A stretch of DNA of 20,192 bases from NCBI GenBank assembly GCA_900767495.1, contig CAAFZH010000115.1, positions 1 through 20,192 of the forward strand, in the 5' to 3' direction. A program made the translations under genes and the position numbers. Of this stretch, positions 1 through 6,757 are shown in pieces. The DNA is from Clostridia bacterium (GTDB lineage: Bacteria > Bacillota > Clostridia > Christensenellales > Borkfalkiaceae). Position 1 is the first letter of the stretch. Each line of letters begins with the position of its first letter. The notes beneath the pieces were generated by a model. It saw nothing but the letters and a program-made list of their open reading frames with translations, did not search any database and was not told where the DNA came from.

Positions 1-20
1 GACGTGTGCTCTTCCGATCT
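1..20 (+). other. Untrimmed Illumina TruSeq adapter remnant
   Basis: The first 20 bases, GACGTGTGCTCTTCCGATCT, are identical to the 3' end of the Illumina TruSeq read-2 adapter/primer as I know it. They are therefore library-preparation sequence at the contig end. A reading frame that opens with GTG at 6 takes its first five codons (MLFRS) from the adapter, so those residues are artefactual and genomic sequence starts at 21. Confidence 0.97.
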
Positions 21-53
21 TATAACAATTCGGTAATCACAAGAGGTAGTATT

Positions 54-1592
54 ATTAAAAGTATATTTAAAACCGTGGCTTACGTTACGGCGTTTTCGTT
101 TGCGGAGAGATTTCTCGGTTTCGTTTACAGAATATTTTTATCGCGCAGGCTCGGTGCGGAAGGTCTGGGACTTTATCAGATCGCGCTTTCCGTACTCGGA
201 TTGTTTATGACCGCGGCGTCATCGGGCATACCCATAACGGTTTCGCGTATCATAACTAAAAACAAAGCCGAAAAAGACGTAAACGACACTTCCGCTGCGG
301 TAACCGGCGGTATTTTGCTCGCGCTTGCCGTAAGCGTGCCGCTTACATTACTCACCCTTTCAAAAAGCAAAATTTTAAGTTTTTTATTTTCCGACGAGAG
401 ATGCCTCGGGTTGCTTTCAATTATGATACCGGGATTGATTTTCACGTCGGTTTACGCCGTTATTCGCGGTTCGTTTTGGGGCAACACGCAATTTTTAACC
501 TACAGCGTGATCGAATTTGCCGAAGAAGGCGTTATGGCTCTTGCGGGAATAATACTCGTATCGACCGCCACGGATACGATGCGCGGCACGGAATTCGCCG
601 CTTACGCCGTACTTATATCTTACATATTCTCTTTTGCGGTTTCTTCAATAGTATTTCTGGTGCGCGGCGGAAGGCTTAAAAACCCAAAGCCGCACTTAAA
701 GCCGCTTATAGTTTCGTCCGCGCCCGTAACCTTTATGCGCACGGGTACTTCGCTGATAAATACGTTGATAGCCGTGCTATTGCCGGCGAGGCTTATATAT
801 TACGGAATGGGTTCTAAAGCGGCGGTAAGCGAATTCGGTAAAATTTTCGGAATGGCTTTTCCGCTTATAACTATGCCGTCTACGCTTATAGGCTCGCTCG
901 CGCTGGTACTCGTACCCGAACTTTCTTCCAACTACTACTCGGGCAAATTCATAACGCTGAAAAACAATATAGAAAAAGCAATTAAATTTTCGGTTTTTAC
1001 CGCAAGTCTTGCCGTGCCGATATTTTTAAGCCTCGGCGGCGAGATAGGAACTTTTTTATACGACGATTCGTCGGCCGGTTTGTACGTTACGAAAGCCGCG
1101 GTAACGATGTTTCCGTTAAGCGTGTCGATAATAACGACGAGTATGCTCAACTCGCTCAATCGCGAAAAAATCACCCTCGCTTATTACACGATCGGCGCGG
1201 CGGGAATGATTCTTTGCATATATTTTTTGCCAAAATATCTCGGCGTAAACGCTTTGATAGTCGGCACTTTTATAAATTACTGTATTTCGGCAACGCTCAA
1301 CCTTATCACTCTTAAAAAAGTATCGCCCGAAAAAATAAACGTTTTATGGTACTTTATAAAAGCGTTAGTATTTACCGTACCCTCGACTGTTCTCGGCGTG
1401 TTTTTAAGAAATTTGCTCTTTTTCAGAATAAATTTCGTCGTCGCGCTGATAATCGGTTGCGGCGTTACGGGACTATTCCAACTAGGACTGTTCTTCGTCT
1501 TCGGAATGATCGATTTTTCCGAAAATCACAAGTATTGCTTTAAACCCTTTGCATTTAAAATTAAAGGAAAAGCCACGAACAAAAGCGCGTAA
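54..1592 (+). CDS. SpoVB/MurJ-like polysaccharide flippase (MATE/MOP superfamily)
   Basis: This is a polytopic membrane protein of the SpoVB / oligosaccharidyl-lipid flippase group (MOP superfamily), expected to move a lipid-linked cell-wall or spore-cortex precursor across the membrane. The N-terminal stretch reading AERFLGFVYRIFLSRRLGAE followed by GLGLYQ is the typical SpoVB/MurJ opening. About 14 hydrophobic segments follow over roughly 512 residues, a usual length for SpoVB. Frame is open from 21, but codons 6-20 are adapter. No ATG lies near the N-terminus. I chose ATT at 54 because AGAGGT (42-47) lies 6 bases upstream and the product then starts MKSIFKTVAYVT, the spacing expected before the first helix. 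GTG at 75 or a start lost off the contig are alternatives. The 3' end overlaps the convergent folT gene by 67 bases. SpoVB versus another flippase of the family is not settled by sequence alone. Confidence 0.85.
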   Translation: MKSIFKTVAYVTAFSFAERFLGFVYRIFLSRRLGAEGLGLYQIALSVLGLFMTAASSGIPITVSRIITKNKAEKDVNDTSAAVTGGILLALAVSVPLTLLTLSKSKILSFLFSDERCLGLLSIMIPGLIFTSVYAVIRGSFWGNTQFLTYSVIEFAEEGVMALAGIILVSTATDTMRGTEFAAYAVLISYIFSFAVSSIVFLVRGGRLKNPKPHLKPLIVSSAPVTFMRTGTSLINTLIAVLLPARLIYYGMGSKAAVSEFGKIFGMAFPLITMPSTLIGSLALVLVPELSSNYYSGKFITLKNNIEKAIKFSVFTASLAVPIFLSLGGEIGTFLYDDSSAGLYVTKAAVTMFPLSVSIITTSMLNSLNREKITLAYYTIGAAGMILCIYFLPKYLGVNALIVGTFINYCISATLNLITLKKVSPEKINVLWYFIKALVFTVPSTVLGVFLRNLLFFRINFVVALIIGCGVTGLFQLGLFFVFGMIDFSENHKYCFKPFAFKIKGKATNKSA

Positions 1593-2164
1593 TTGAACAC
1601 GCTGTTTAATATTTGAAGTTTAAAAAACAAGCGGTAAAACACGTAGCCTATAAAACTTACTTCTCCGCCGAAAGTTTCCGCAACGTAATTTATAACCGCG
1701 GGCGAAAAACCTTTGGTTTTGTTGAACAGATAAAACCCCGTACTGTTTATGCCTACCGTGCAAATCAAAAAAGAAACGACGGTATAAATAAGCAATTTAA
1801 GCCACTTTGAAAGTTTACTTTCATCCTCTTTAAAGCGTAAAATCGCGCCCGATAAAAAGGCGAAAGTCGCGGTTGAAAGCCCCACCCACGGCATAAACAA
1901 CTGCCCTTGCGAATTTACGAGATAACCGATAAAATCACCCGTAAAACACGCGCAAAAGCCAAGCAAAGGTCCTAAAAAAACGCCGATAATCGCGGAGAAA
2001 AAAATAGTCAGCGAATACTGAATATCGTAAAATTTAAACTCGAAAAACATATTCGACACAACCGAAAGCGCGGTAAACGCGCCTACGTAGGCTATTTTCG
2101 CCGCTGCGGAGGAACGCCTTATTAAAGGCGAAAACAAAAAAGAAACAAACTTACCGTTATACAT
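1526..2164 (-). CDS. folT: ECF transporter S component, folate-specific (FolT-like)
   Basis: Predicted substrate-binding membrane subunit of an energy-coupling factor vitamin transporter; it would capture folate and work with a shared EcfA/A'/T module encoded elsewhere. The 212-residue protein has about six hydrophobic segments, and the segment SLTIFFSAIIGVFLGPLLGF (about residues 51-70) is typical of ECF S components of the FolT/QueT/ThiT kind. Length is normal for an S component. Assignment to folate rests mainly on the tetrahydrofolate riboswitch in its leader. The ATG at 2164 is preceded by AAGGAGAG at a good distance, inside a hairpin. The gene is monocistronic, and its last 67 bases overlap the end of the convergent flippase gene. 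No terminator is visible at its 3' end. Confidence 0.88.
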   Translation of the reverse strand: MYNGKFVSFLFSPLIRRSSAAAKIAYVGAFTALSVVSNMFFEFKFYDIQYSLTIFFSAIIGVFLGPLLGFCACFTGDFIGYLVNSQGQLFMPWVGLSTATFAFLSGAILRFKEDESKLSKWLKLLIYTVVSFLICTVGINSTGFYLFNKTKGFSPAVINYVAETFGGEVSFIGYVFYRLFFKLQILNSVFNYALLFVAFPLILNAKGLKQYL

Positions 2165-2169
2165 AAAAA

Positions 2170-2194
2170 AACTCTCCTTTTAAAAGGTAGAGTT
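2170..2194 (-). promoter_or_regulatory. RBS-sequestering hairpin (riboswitch expression platform) of folT
   Basis: Read on the - strand, AACTCT-A-CCTT, loop TTAA, AAGG-AGAGTT forms a 10-bp stem with one bulged A. It buries the folT Shine-Dalgarno AAGGAGAG and is followed immediately by seven T residues and the ATG. It could act as a translational sequestor or as an intrinsic terminator. A second, bulged hairpin with a T-run lies just upstream (arms 2220-2227 and 2202-2210, T-run 2201-2205). Which of the two is the switching element cannot be decided by eye. Confidence 0.7.
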
Positions 2195-2227
2195 CCAAAG
2201 AAAAAGCGCGCGAAAAACACGCGTTTT

Positions 2228-2328
2228 AAGCATTGGATGCGCCGAAAAACCGCAAGGCGTAAAAACCTTTTCGTCCGCATTCAACATCCCGTTATGCGGC
2301 ACTTAACGCTTTTCGTACTACTCTGCTT
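2228..2328 (-). ncRNA. Tetrahydrofolate (THF) riboswitch aptamer
   Basis: The folT leader carries the conserved blocks of the class I THF riboswitch (Rfam RF01831) in order on the - strand: AGAGTAG (2317-2323), GCGTTAAGTG (about 2300-2309), GGGATGT (2284-2290), GACGAA (about 2270-2275) and GCATCC (2235-2240). The paired elements are also present: P1 AAGCA (2324-2328) with TGCTT (2228-2232), P2 CGAAAA (2310-2315) with TTTTCG (2243-2248), P3 CCGCAT (2294-2299) with ATGCGG (2275-2280), and a short AAGG/CCTT stem (2266-2269 with 2254-2257). THF binding should reduce folT expression. The match is from memory of the known folT-linked aptamer; no covariance search was run, but sequence, pairing and gene context agree. 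Confidence 0.93.
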
Positions 2329-2342
2329 TTTAATACGACCGT

Positions 2343-2371
2343 ATTTTACACCCGTTTATAAAATAAGTCAA
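2343..2371 (-). promoter_or_regulatory. Sigma-A-type promoter of folT
   Basis: On the - strand, -35 TTGACT (2366-2371), a 17-base spacer and -10 TAAAAT (2343-2348). The expected start near 2336 lies about 8 bases before the riboswitch P1 stem, as required for a leader aptamer. Confidence 0.85.
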
Positions 2372-2407
2372 GTAAATAATATTCGTTTTTTACGGCATAT
2401 TATTTTT

Positions 2408-3097
2408 ATGGTAATAATTTTTATCCGTTCGACCGTAACTTTTTTGGTTTTACTTATAATAATGCGGCTTATGGGCAAAAGGCAGATAGGCGAAATGCAA
2501 CCGTTTGAACTCGTAATAACGCTTTTAATAGCCGAACTTGCCTGCATACCTATGGCGGACATATCCGTTCCGCTTATCTACGGCATAGCCGCAATTTTAG
2601 CGGTATTTATACTGCACCAACTCTTTTCGGTTATAGAACAAACGAGTCAGACCGCAAAGCGCGCTATAAGCGGCAAACCCTCGATAGTGCTTAACAAAAG
2701 CGGCGTGGACTTTATAGAACTGCGCCGAAACAATATGGACGTTGAAGATTTGATAGAGTCTATGCGCAGCGCGGGATATTTTTCGCTTGACGACCTCGAC
2801 TACGCAATTTTCGAGTCGAGCGGTAAACTTTCGACAAAAGAACGCTGCGACTATAACCGACAACAAACGTCTTTACCGATTTTACTCGTAAGCGAAGGCA
2901 AGATTATAAGAAAAAACCTGGGCATAATAAAAACGGACGAACGAAAACTTACGAAAATACTGAAAAAGCACGGAGAAAGCAACCTGAAAAAAATAGGAGT
3001 AATGACGGTTGACGGAAACGGAAAAGTTTATTTACAAAACGAAAAATCGAGTTATAAAACGTTTAATCTGCAACTGGAAGAAGGTGTAAAATGGTAA
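2408..3097 (+). CDS. DUF421 membrane protein (YetF/YcaP family)
   Basis: A member of the DUF421 family (PF04239, YetF type) with three N-terminal transmembrane segments followed by a cytoplasmic mixed alpha/beta domain; the biochemical role of the family is unsettled. The signature RLMGKRQIGEMQPFELVITL lies at about residues 20-39, directly after the first helix, and the soluble part begins near KPSIVLNKSG. The frame is open from an ATG at 2237, but that 57-codon extension runs through the folT riboswitch and promoter on the other strand and is not family-like. The ATG at 2408 gives MVIIFIRSTVTFLVLLIIMR, the normal start, at 229 residues. No clear Shine-Dalgarno precedes 2408. Its end overlaps the DUF4363 gene by 7 bases, so the two are co-translated. 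Confidence 0.9.
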   Translation: MVIIFIRSTVTFLVLLIIMRLMGKRQIGEMQPFELVITLLIAELACIPMADISVPLIYGIAAILAVFILHQLFSVIEQTSQTAKRAISGKPSIVLNKSGVDFIELRRNNMDVEDLIESMRSAGYFSLDDLDYAIFESSGKLSTKERCDYNRQQTSLPILLVSEGKIIRKNLGIIKTDERKLTKILKKHGESNLKKIGVMTVDGNGKVYLQNEKSSYKTFNLQLEEGVKW

Positions 3098-3468
3098 GAT
3101 CGCTTATATCCGTATTGGTCGCCGCGCTTATATTATCCTGCGGCGCGATTTACGAGCAACTTTACGTAAACCGAACTTTTTCCGACTTTGAAAGCCGATT
3201 AGAGTTGATTTACGACAAGACCGAACAAAAAACCGTAACCGAGGACGACGTTAGCGCGTTGATTGATAAATGGCACGACAACAAGCGCGAATTACACGTA
3301 TTTTTATCCCATAACGATATTAAGGAGTTCGATTTGTGGCTTGCGGAAACGCTTTCATACGTGAAACAAAAAAATTACGGCGAAGCGATAGATAAAATAG
3401 AAGTTGCGATAGAACTCGTAAAACAAGTCCCCAAAGGTTACCGCATAAAATTTGAAAATATATTTTAA
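3091..3468 (+). CDS. DUF4363 family protein
   Basis: A 125-residue protein with one N-terminal hydrophobic segment (about residues 2-22, MVRSLISVLVAALILSCGAI), which is a membrane anchor or a lipoprotein-like signal with Cys17, followed by a helical, charged domain. It resembles the DUF4363 family, which in Clostridia and Bacilli is often encoded directly after a DUF421 gene, as here. It overlaps the upstream gene by 7 bases, and AGAAGG lies upstream of its ATG. A DUF421/DUF4363 partnership at the membrane is inferred from this linkage; no function is known. A strong terminator follows within 3 bases of the stop. Confidence 0.8.
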   Translation: MVRSLISVLVAALILSCGAIYEQLYVNRTFSDFESRLELIYDKTEQKTVTEDDVSALIDKWHDNKRELHVFLSHNDIKEFDLWLAETLSYVKQKNYGEAIDKIEVAIELVKQVPKGYRIKFENIF

Positions 3469-3470
3469 AA

Positions 3471-3499
3471 AAATCTCTCGGCTCTTTGCCGAGAGATTT
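3471..3499. terminator. Bidirectional intrinsic terminator between DUF4363 gene and ftsZ
   Basis: A perfect 12-bp stem, AAATCTCTCGGC (3471-3482) and GCCGAGAGATTT (3488-3499), with a 5-base loop. It is A/T-flanked on both sides and sits between two converging genes, so it can end the DUF421-DUF4363 mRNA and the dcw/ftsZ mRNA. Confidence 0.93.
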
Positions 3500-3504
3500 G
3501 AACT

Positions 3505-4737
3505 TTACTTTTTACCGAAAAGTTTTTTCATAAACGACGGAAGATCGCTCTTTTTGTCGGTTGACGGCTGAACGTCCTCCAATTCCTCGTCCGAGCGGAA
3601 GTCGTTAGCAGGCGCAACGCGCGTATAAGTAGCGCGAGGGCGTTCCTCGCGGAATTCTTCTATACGCTCTTCCCTTACCTCTTTTTCGGGTTGTTTGACG
3701 GGTTCGGGTTTTTGTTCGGGTTCTTTCATAAGATTTATAAAGTTTTGTCTGGGCGCGCCGTCGCCTATAGCGCCGTCGCCCTTACTTACAAACCCCGTAG
3801 CGATAACCGTAATTTCGATTTCTTCCTGCAAAGCCTCGTTTATATTCGCGCCGAAAATAATATTAGCCGAATAATCTACCACGCCCTGCACGAGGTGAGC
3901 CGCCTCGTAAACTTGTCCCAAAGTAAGATCCTTGCCGCCCGTTACGTTTAATATAACGCCGCGCGCGCCCTCTATGGTAGTTTCGAGCAACGGACTCGAC
4001 ACCGCCTGACGAACTGCCTCGACGACTCTGTGTTCGCCTTTGGCGCGACCTACGCCCATGTGCGCGAGTCCCTGATTCTGAATAATCGTCCTTACGTCGG
4101 CAAAATCGAGGTTTATCATTGCGGGAGTAGATATAAGGTCGGCTATACCGCAAATACCCTGACGAAGATTATCGTCCGCCACTTTAAGCGCGTCTATCAT
4201 AGAAATATCGTTGGGCAACGCCTCCAGCAACTTATCGTTAGGAATAATTACTATAGTGTCTACGTATTTGGAAAGGTTTAAGATACCCTTTTTGGCGTTT
4301 TCCTCTCTTCTTCTGCCCTCGAAAGCGAAAGGTTTGGTAACAACGGCAACCGTAACGCAGCCGCACTCTTTGGCTATTCTCGCGATAACGGGAGCGGCGC
4401 CCGTACCGGTACCCCCGCCCATACCTGCCGCTATAAACAACAGGTCCACGCCCTTTACGACGTTTTCGATAGCGTCTTTACTTTCCTCGGCTGCTTTTTC
4501 GCCCATTTCGGGATCTGAACCCGCGCCAAGACCTTTAGTTAAAGTTTCGCCTATCTGTATACGATTTTCAAACGGTGCTTTGGAAAGCATAAGCGCTTGC
4601 TTGTCGGTATTGACGGCAACGAATTGCGCGCTGGAAATATTCAGATCTATCATTCGGTTGACGGCGTTATTTCCCGCGCCGCCTACGCCTATTACTTTAA
4701 TTTTACAGACATTAAGTCCGTCGTTAATCATATCCAT
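3505..4737 (-). CDS. ftsZ: Cell division protein FtsZ
   Basis: Tubulin-like GTPase that polymerises into the division ring. The GTP-binding motif MGGGTGTG is at residues 106-113, and the T7 catalytic loop NLDFAD is at 209-214 with both acidic residues present (Asp211, Asp214). The globular core ends near residue 318. It is followed by a linker of about 80 residues rich in Pro, Glu, Lys and Arg (338-395) and the C-terminal peptide DLPSFMKKLF (398-407), which corresponds to the conserved FtsA-binding tail. Length, 410 residues, is normal. A good Shine-Dalgarno, GGAGAG, lies 7 bases before the ATG. It is the last gene of the dcw operon, 20 bases after ftsA, and ends 6 bases before a terminator. 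Confidence 0.98.
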   Translation of the reverse strand: MDMINDGLNVCKIKVIGVGGAGNNAVNRMIDLNISSAQFVAVNTDKQALMLSKAPFENRIQIGETLTKGLGAGSDPEMGEKAAEESKDAIENVVKGVDLLFIAAGMGGGTGTGAAPVIARIAKECGCVTVAVVTKPFAFEGRRREENAKKGILNLSKYVDTIVIIPNDKLLEALPNDISMIDALKVADDNLRQGICGIADLISTPAMINLDFADVRTIIQNQGLAHMGVGRAKGEHRVVEAVRQAVSSPLLETTIEGARGVILNVTGGKDLTLGQVYEAAHLVQGVVDYSANIIFGANINEALQEEIEITVIATGFVSKGDGAIGDGAPRQNFINLMKEPEQKPEPVKQPEKEVREERIEEFREERPRATYTRVAPANDFRSDEELEDVQPSTDKKSDLPSFMKKLFGKK

Positions 4738-4757
4738 AGTAAATCTCTCCGTAATTC

Positions 4758-5903
4758 TTAAAAAATAAAAAATTTCTTTTCTTTGCTTTTCTCGGTCAAC
4801 GCGTGATCGAGCAAACTTATAGCGGAAGCGTATATCGCCTTGTTATATTGCGGAACTCCCGGTTTTAACAGTTCGACGGGTTGTCCGAGTCTGCCTGCGA
4901 GATGTTCGGTCGCGCCGCGCATATCCGAAATGCCTCCGCCACACAAATACACCTCGGTAAGCGGCGGTAACTTTGTCGCGTTTTCTTCGATAAAGCCGTC
5001 GAGATTTTCGGCGAGCAAATCGAGTACGTCTTTTACGGTTTCGTTTACGTCGTCAACGGAAAAGTTATAAACTTGTCCGTCGTGATCTAACGTATATTGC
5101 GACTGACCGCCGCGAACGTAACCTAAACCCACCATGCGTTTTAACTTTTCGGCAGCCTCGGGCGAGAGCGAATATTTTTCTACGAAAGCAGCGGTTATAA
5201 ACCCGCCGCCGAAGTCGAAAGAATCTTTTGCCAAAACGCCGTTGCCCGAAAAAATAGTCGAACTTGTCGAAATGTAACCCACGTCGACAACGAGCGACGG
5301 AGCGTCGGACGATGCGCGCGAAGCAAGGTATCTGCCCTCGGTATATCCTTCGTAAATAAACTCGACAAAGCCCAATTTAAATTCCGCCAAAGCCGACCGG
5401 ACGAGCGAAGTAAAATACGTTTCGCACAGTTGATAGCAAACGAAACCGCCCAAAACCGACGAAACGTTGCCTATCGGGTCTATAACCCGACGATTATCGT
5501 CGAGAGTAAAGTATACGTCGGAAGAATAAACTATCTCGTAACCGCTTGCGACGACCTTGTCTTTACCCGCGTTAAACAAATCTTCTATATCTCTGCGCTT
5601 TATCCTGCGCTTTTTACCCAGCGACAGCCTGTACTTTTTGTTTTCGAGCCTTATAAACGCCGCGGGTACGCCGACAAAAATCTTATTCGCGCTTTTAAGC
5701 AACGAATAATTCAAAGACTTTACCGCCGAATTGACGGCGTTCTTAAAAGCCGAGGCGTTAAAAAACTCACCCTCGGAAAAGCCGTCGTAAGGCACTTCGG
5801 CCATACCGTTTACGACGAAAGTTCCGTTCACACCTCTTTCACCCGTGAGCGCGGTTATCTTCGACGAACCAACGTCGAGTACCGCTACGCTGCCTTTTAA
5901 CAT
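4758..5903 (-). CDS. ftsA: Cell division protein FtsA (compact C-terminus)
   Basis: Actin-like ATPase that tethers FtsZ to the membrane. The phosphate-1 motif VLDVGSSKI is at residues 8-16, the phosphate-2 motif VVDVGYISTSST is at 205-216, and the adenosine motif LCGGGISDMRG is at 320-330. The 1C subdomain typical of FtsA lies around 80-160. At 381 residues it is shorter than the usual 410-440. The C-terminal linker is nearly absent, and the membrane-targeting helix is reduced to KEKKFFIF directly after the last helix. SHS2/PilM-type relatives were considered, but position before ftsZ and the 1C region favour FtsA. It has its own strong promoter upstream and GGAGGG 9 bases before the ATG. Confidence 0.93.
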   Translation of the reverse strand: MLKGSVAVLDVGSSKITALTGERGVNGTFVVNGMAEVPYDGFSEGEFFNASAFKNAVNSAVKSLNYSLLKSANKIFVGVPAAFIRLENKKYRLSLGKKRRIKRRDIEDLFNAGKDKVVASGYEIVYSSDVYFTLDDNRRVIDPIGNVSSVLGGFVCYQLCETYFTSLVRSALAEFKLGFVEFIYEGYTEGRYLASRASSDAPSLVVDVGYISTSSTIFSGNGVLAKDSFDFGGGFITAAFVEKYSLSPEAAEKLKRMVGLGYVRGGQSQYTLDHDGQVYNFSVDDVNETVKDVLDLLAENLDGFIEENATKLPPLTEVYLCGGGISDMRGATEHLAGRLGQPVELLKPGVPQYNKAIYASAISLLDHALTEKSKEKKFFIF

Positions 5904-5931
5904 AATCCGCCGCCCTCCGCTTGATGATTAT

Positions 5932-5960
5932 AGTATATTACAAATTCTCTTTTTTGTCAA
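5932..5960 (-). promoter_or_regulatory. Internal promoter for ftsA-ftsZ
   Basis: In the 73-base gap between ftsQ and ftsA, the - strand reads TTGACA (5955-5960), 17 bases, TATACT (5932-5937). This is a near-consensus sigma-A promoter. The predicted start near 5925 leaves a leader of about 22 bases with the ftsA Shine-Dalgarno. Confidence 0.9.
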
Positions 5961-5976
5961 TAAAAATAAAACTCGA

Positions 5977-6732
5977 TTATTTTATATCCCAATAGATTTT
6001 TCCGTCGGAAAATACGTGTATGTTTCCTTCTCGTTTTTCACGCTCGGAAAGCGCGCCGTAATACTCTTCCGTTTTTGTCGTTAAAGCGCATACCGCGGCT
6101 TTTTGCCCGGCGGAGGTTCCTTCAAAATAGAATTTTATTCCGCAACCGATTTTCGTTTGGAATTTTATACAACACGGGTCGTAATCTATAACCGCACCCG
6201 CGAGCAGGTCGGGATCTTTAAAGTCGCCGTATATGGCGATAACGCAGTCGAACAGTCCCTCGGTTTTGCCTATGATTTTTTCGCCCTTTTTAAGTTTTTC
6301 CTCGTCCACGTCGCCCGCGGTTACGGTTATGGAAATAAGTTCGTCCGCATTTTCGACAGGCTCGTCCGCTTTTAAAAGAATAAACTCGTCGTCCGCAACG
6401 AACTGTTTTTCACCGCATATTACGAGATACTTTTCTTTGCGTTTTTCGACTTCGACTCTCAATCTGTCGGGAAAAACCTTTTCCACCCCTATGACTTTCA
6501 CGTAAGGATCGTCCGCGAAAAGTTTTGCAACGTCGCCCTCCTTAAGGGTTGTAAAAGGCTTGTTTTTAAACGCCGAATTGAGTTTTGCGTCTACCGCCGA
6601 ATAAAACTCCTCGCCGCTTGACGTGGCGACCGTATCTATATATCTCGCTCTGAAAAGCCAGACGCAAGCAACGATAACCGTCAGTACAAAGACGGCTATC
6701 GTGCTTACGATAATCAACGCTTTCCTTTTCAT
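5977..6732 (-). CDS. ftsQ: Cell division protein FtsQ/DivIB
   Basis: Single-pass bitopic division protein that links early and late divisome parts. Residues 1-3 are basic and cytoplasmic, the transmembrane helix is about 4-28 (ALIIVSTIAVFVLTVIVACV), and an extracytoplasmic FtsQ-type POTRA domain (PF08478) covers about 33-97, including YVKVIGVEKVFPDRLRVEVE followed by KRK. The beta domain runs to the C-terminus (251 residues, normal). It is transcribed with murA (25-base gap). AGGAG lies 11 bases before the ATG, a slightly long spacing. Sequence conservation is low in this family, so the call relies on architecture plus dcw position. Confidence 0.93.
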   Translation of the reverse strand: MKRKALIIVSTIAVFVLTVIVACVWLFRARYIDTVATSSGEEFYSAVDAKLNSAFKNKPFTTLKEGDVAKLFADDPYVKVIGVEKVFPDRLRVEVEKRKEKYLVICGEKQFVADDEFILLKADEPVENADELISITVTAGDVDEEKLKKGEKIIGKTEGLFDCVIAIYGDFKDPDLLAGAVIDYDPCCIKFQTKIGCGIKFYFEGTSAGQKAAVCALTTKTEEYYGALSEREKREGNIHVFSDGKIYWDIK

Positions 6733-6757
6733 TGGTAAATCAACTCCTGTGTAAAAT

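Noticed and set aside
2341..2407. Plus-strand promoter for the DUF421 gene
   Set aside because: TAATAT at 2377-2382 is a possible -10, but no acceptable -35 stands at 16-18 bases, so the promoter of this gene is left uncalled.
4211..4768. 185-codon open frame antisense to ftsZ
   Set aside because: It is a Ser/Pro/Thr-rich translation of the complement of conserved ftsZ codons, has no recognisable domain, and ends in the ftsA-ftsZ gap. It is a shadow of a certain gene.
5430..5900. 156-codon open frame antisense to ftsA
   Set aside because: It lies entirely within ftsA on the opposite strand, is basic and low in recognisable motifs, and has no promoter or ribosome site. Shadow frame.
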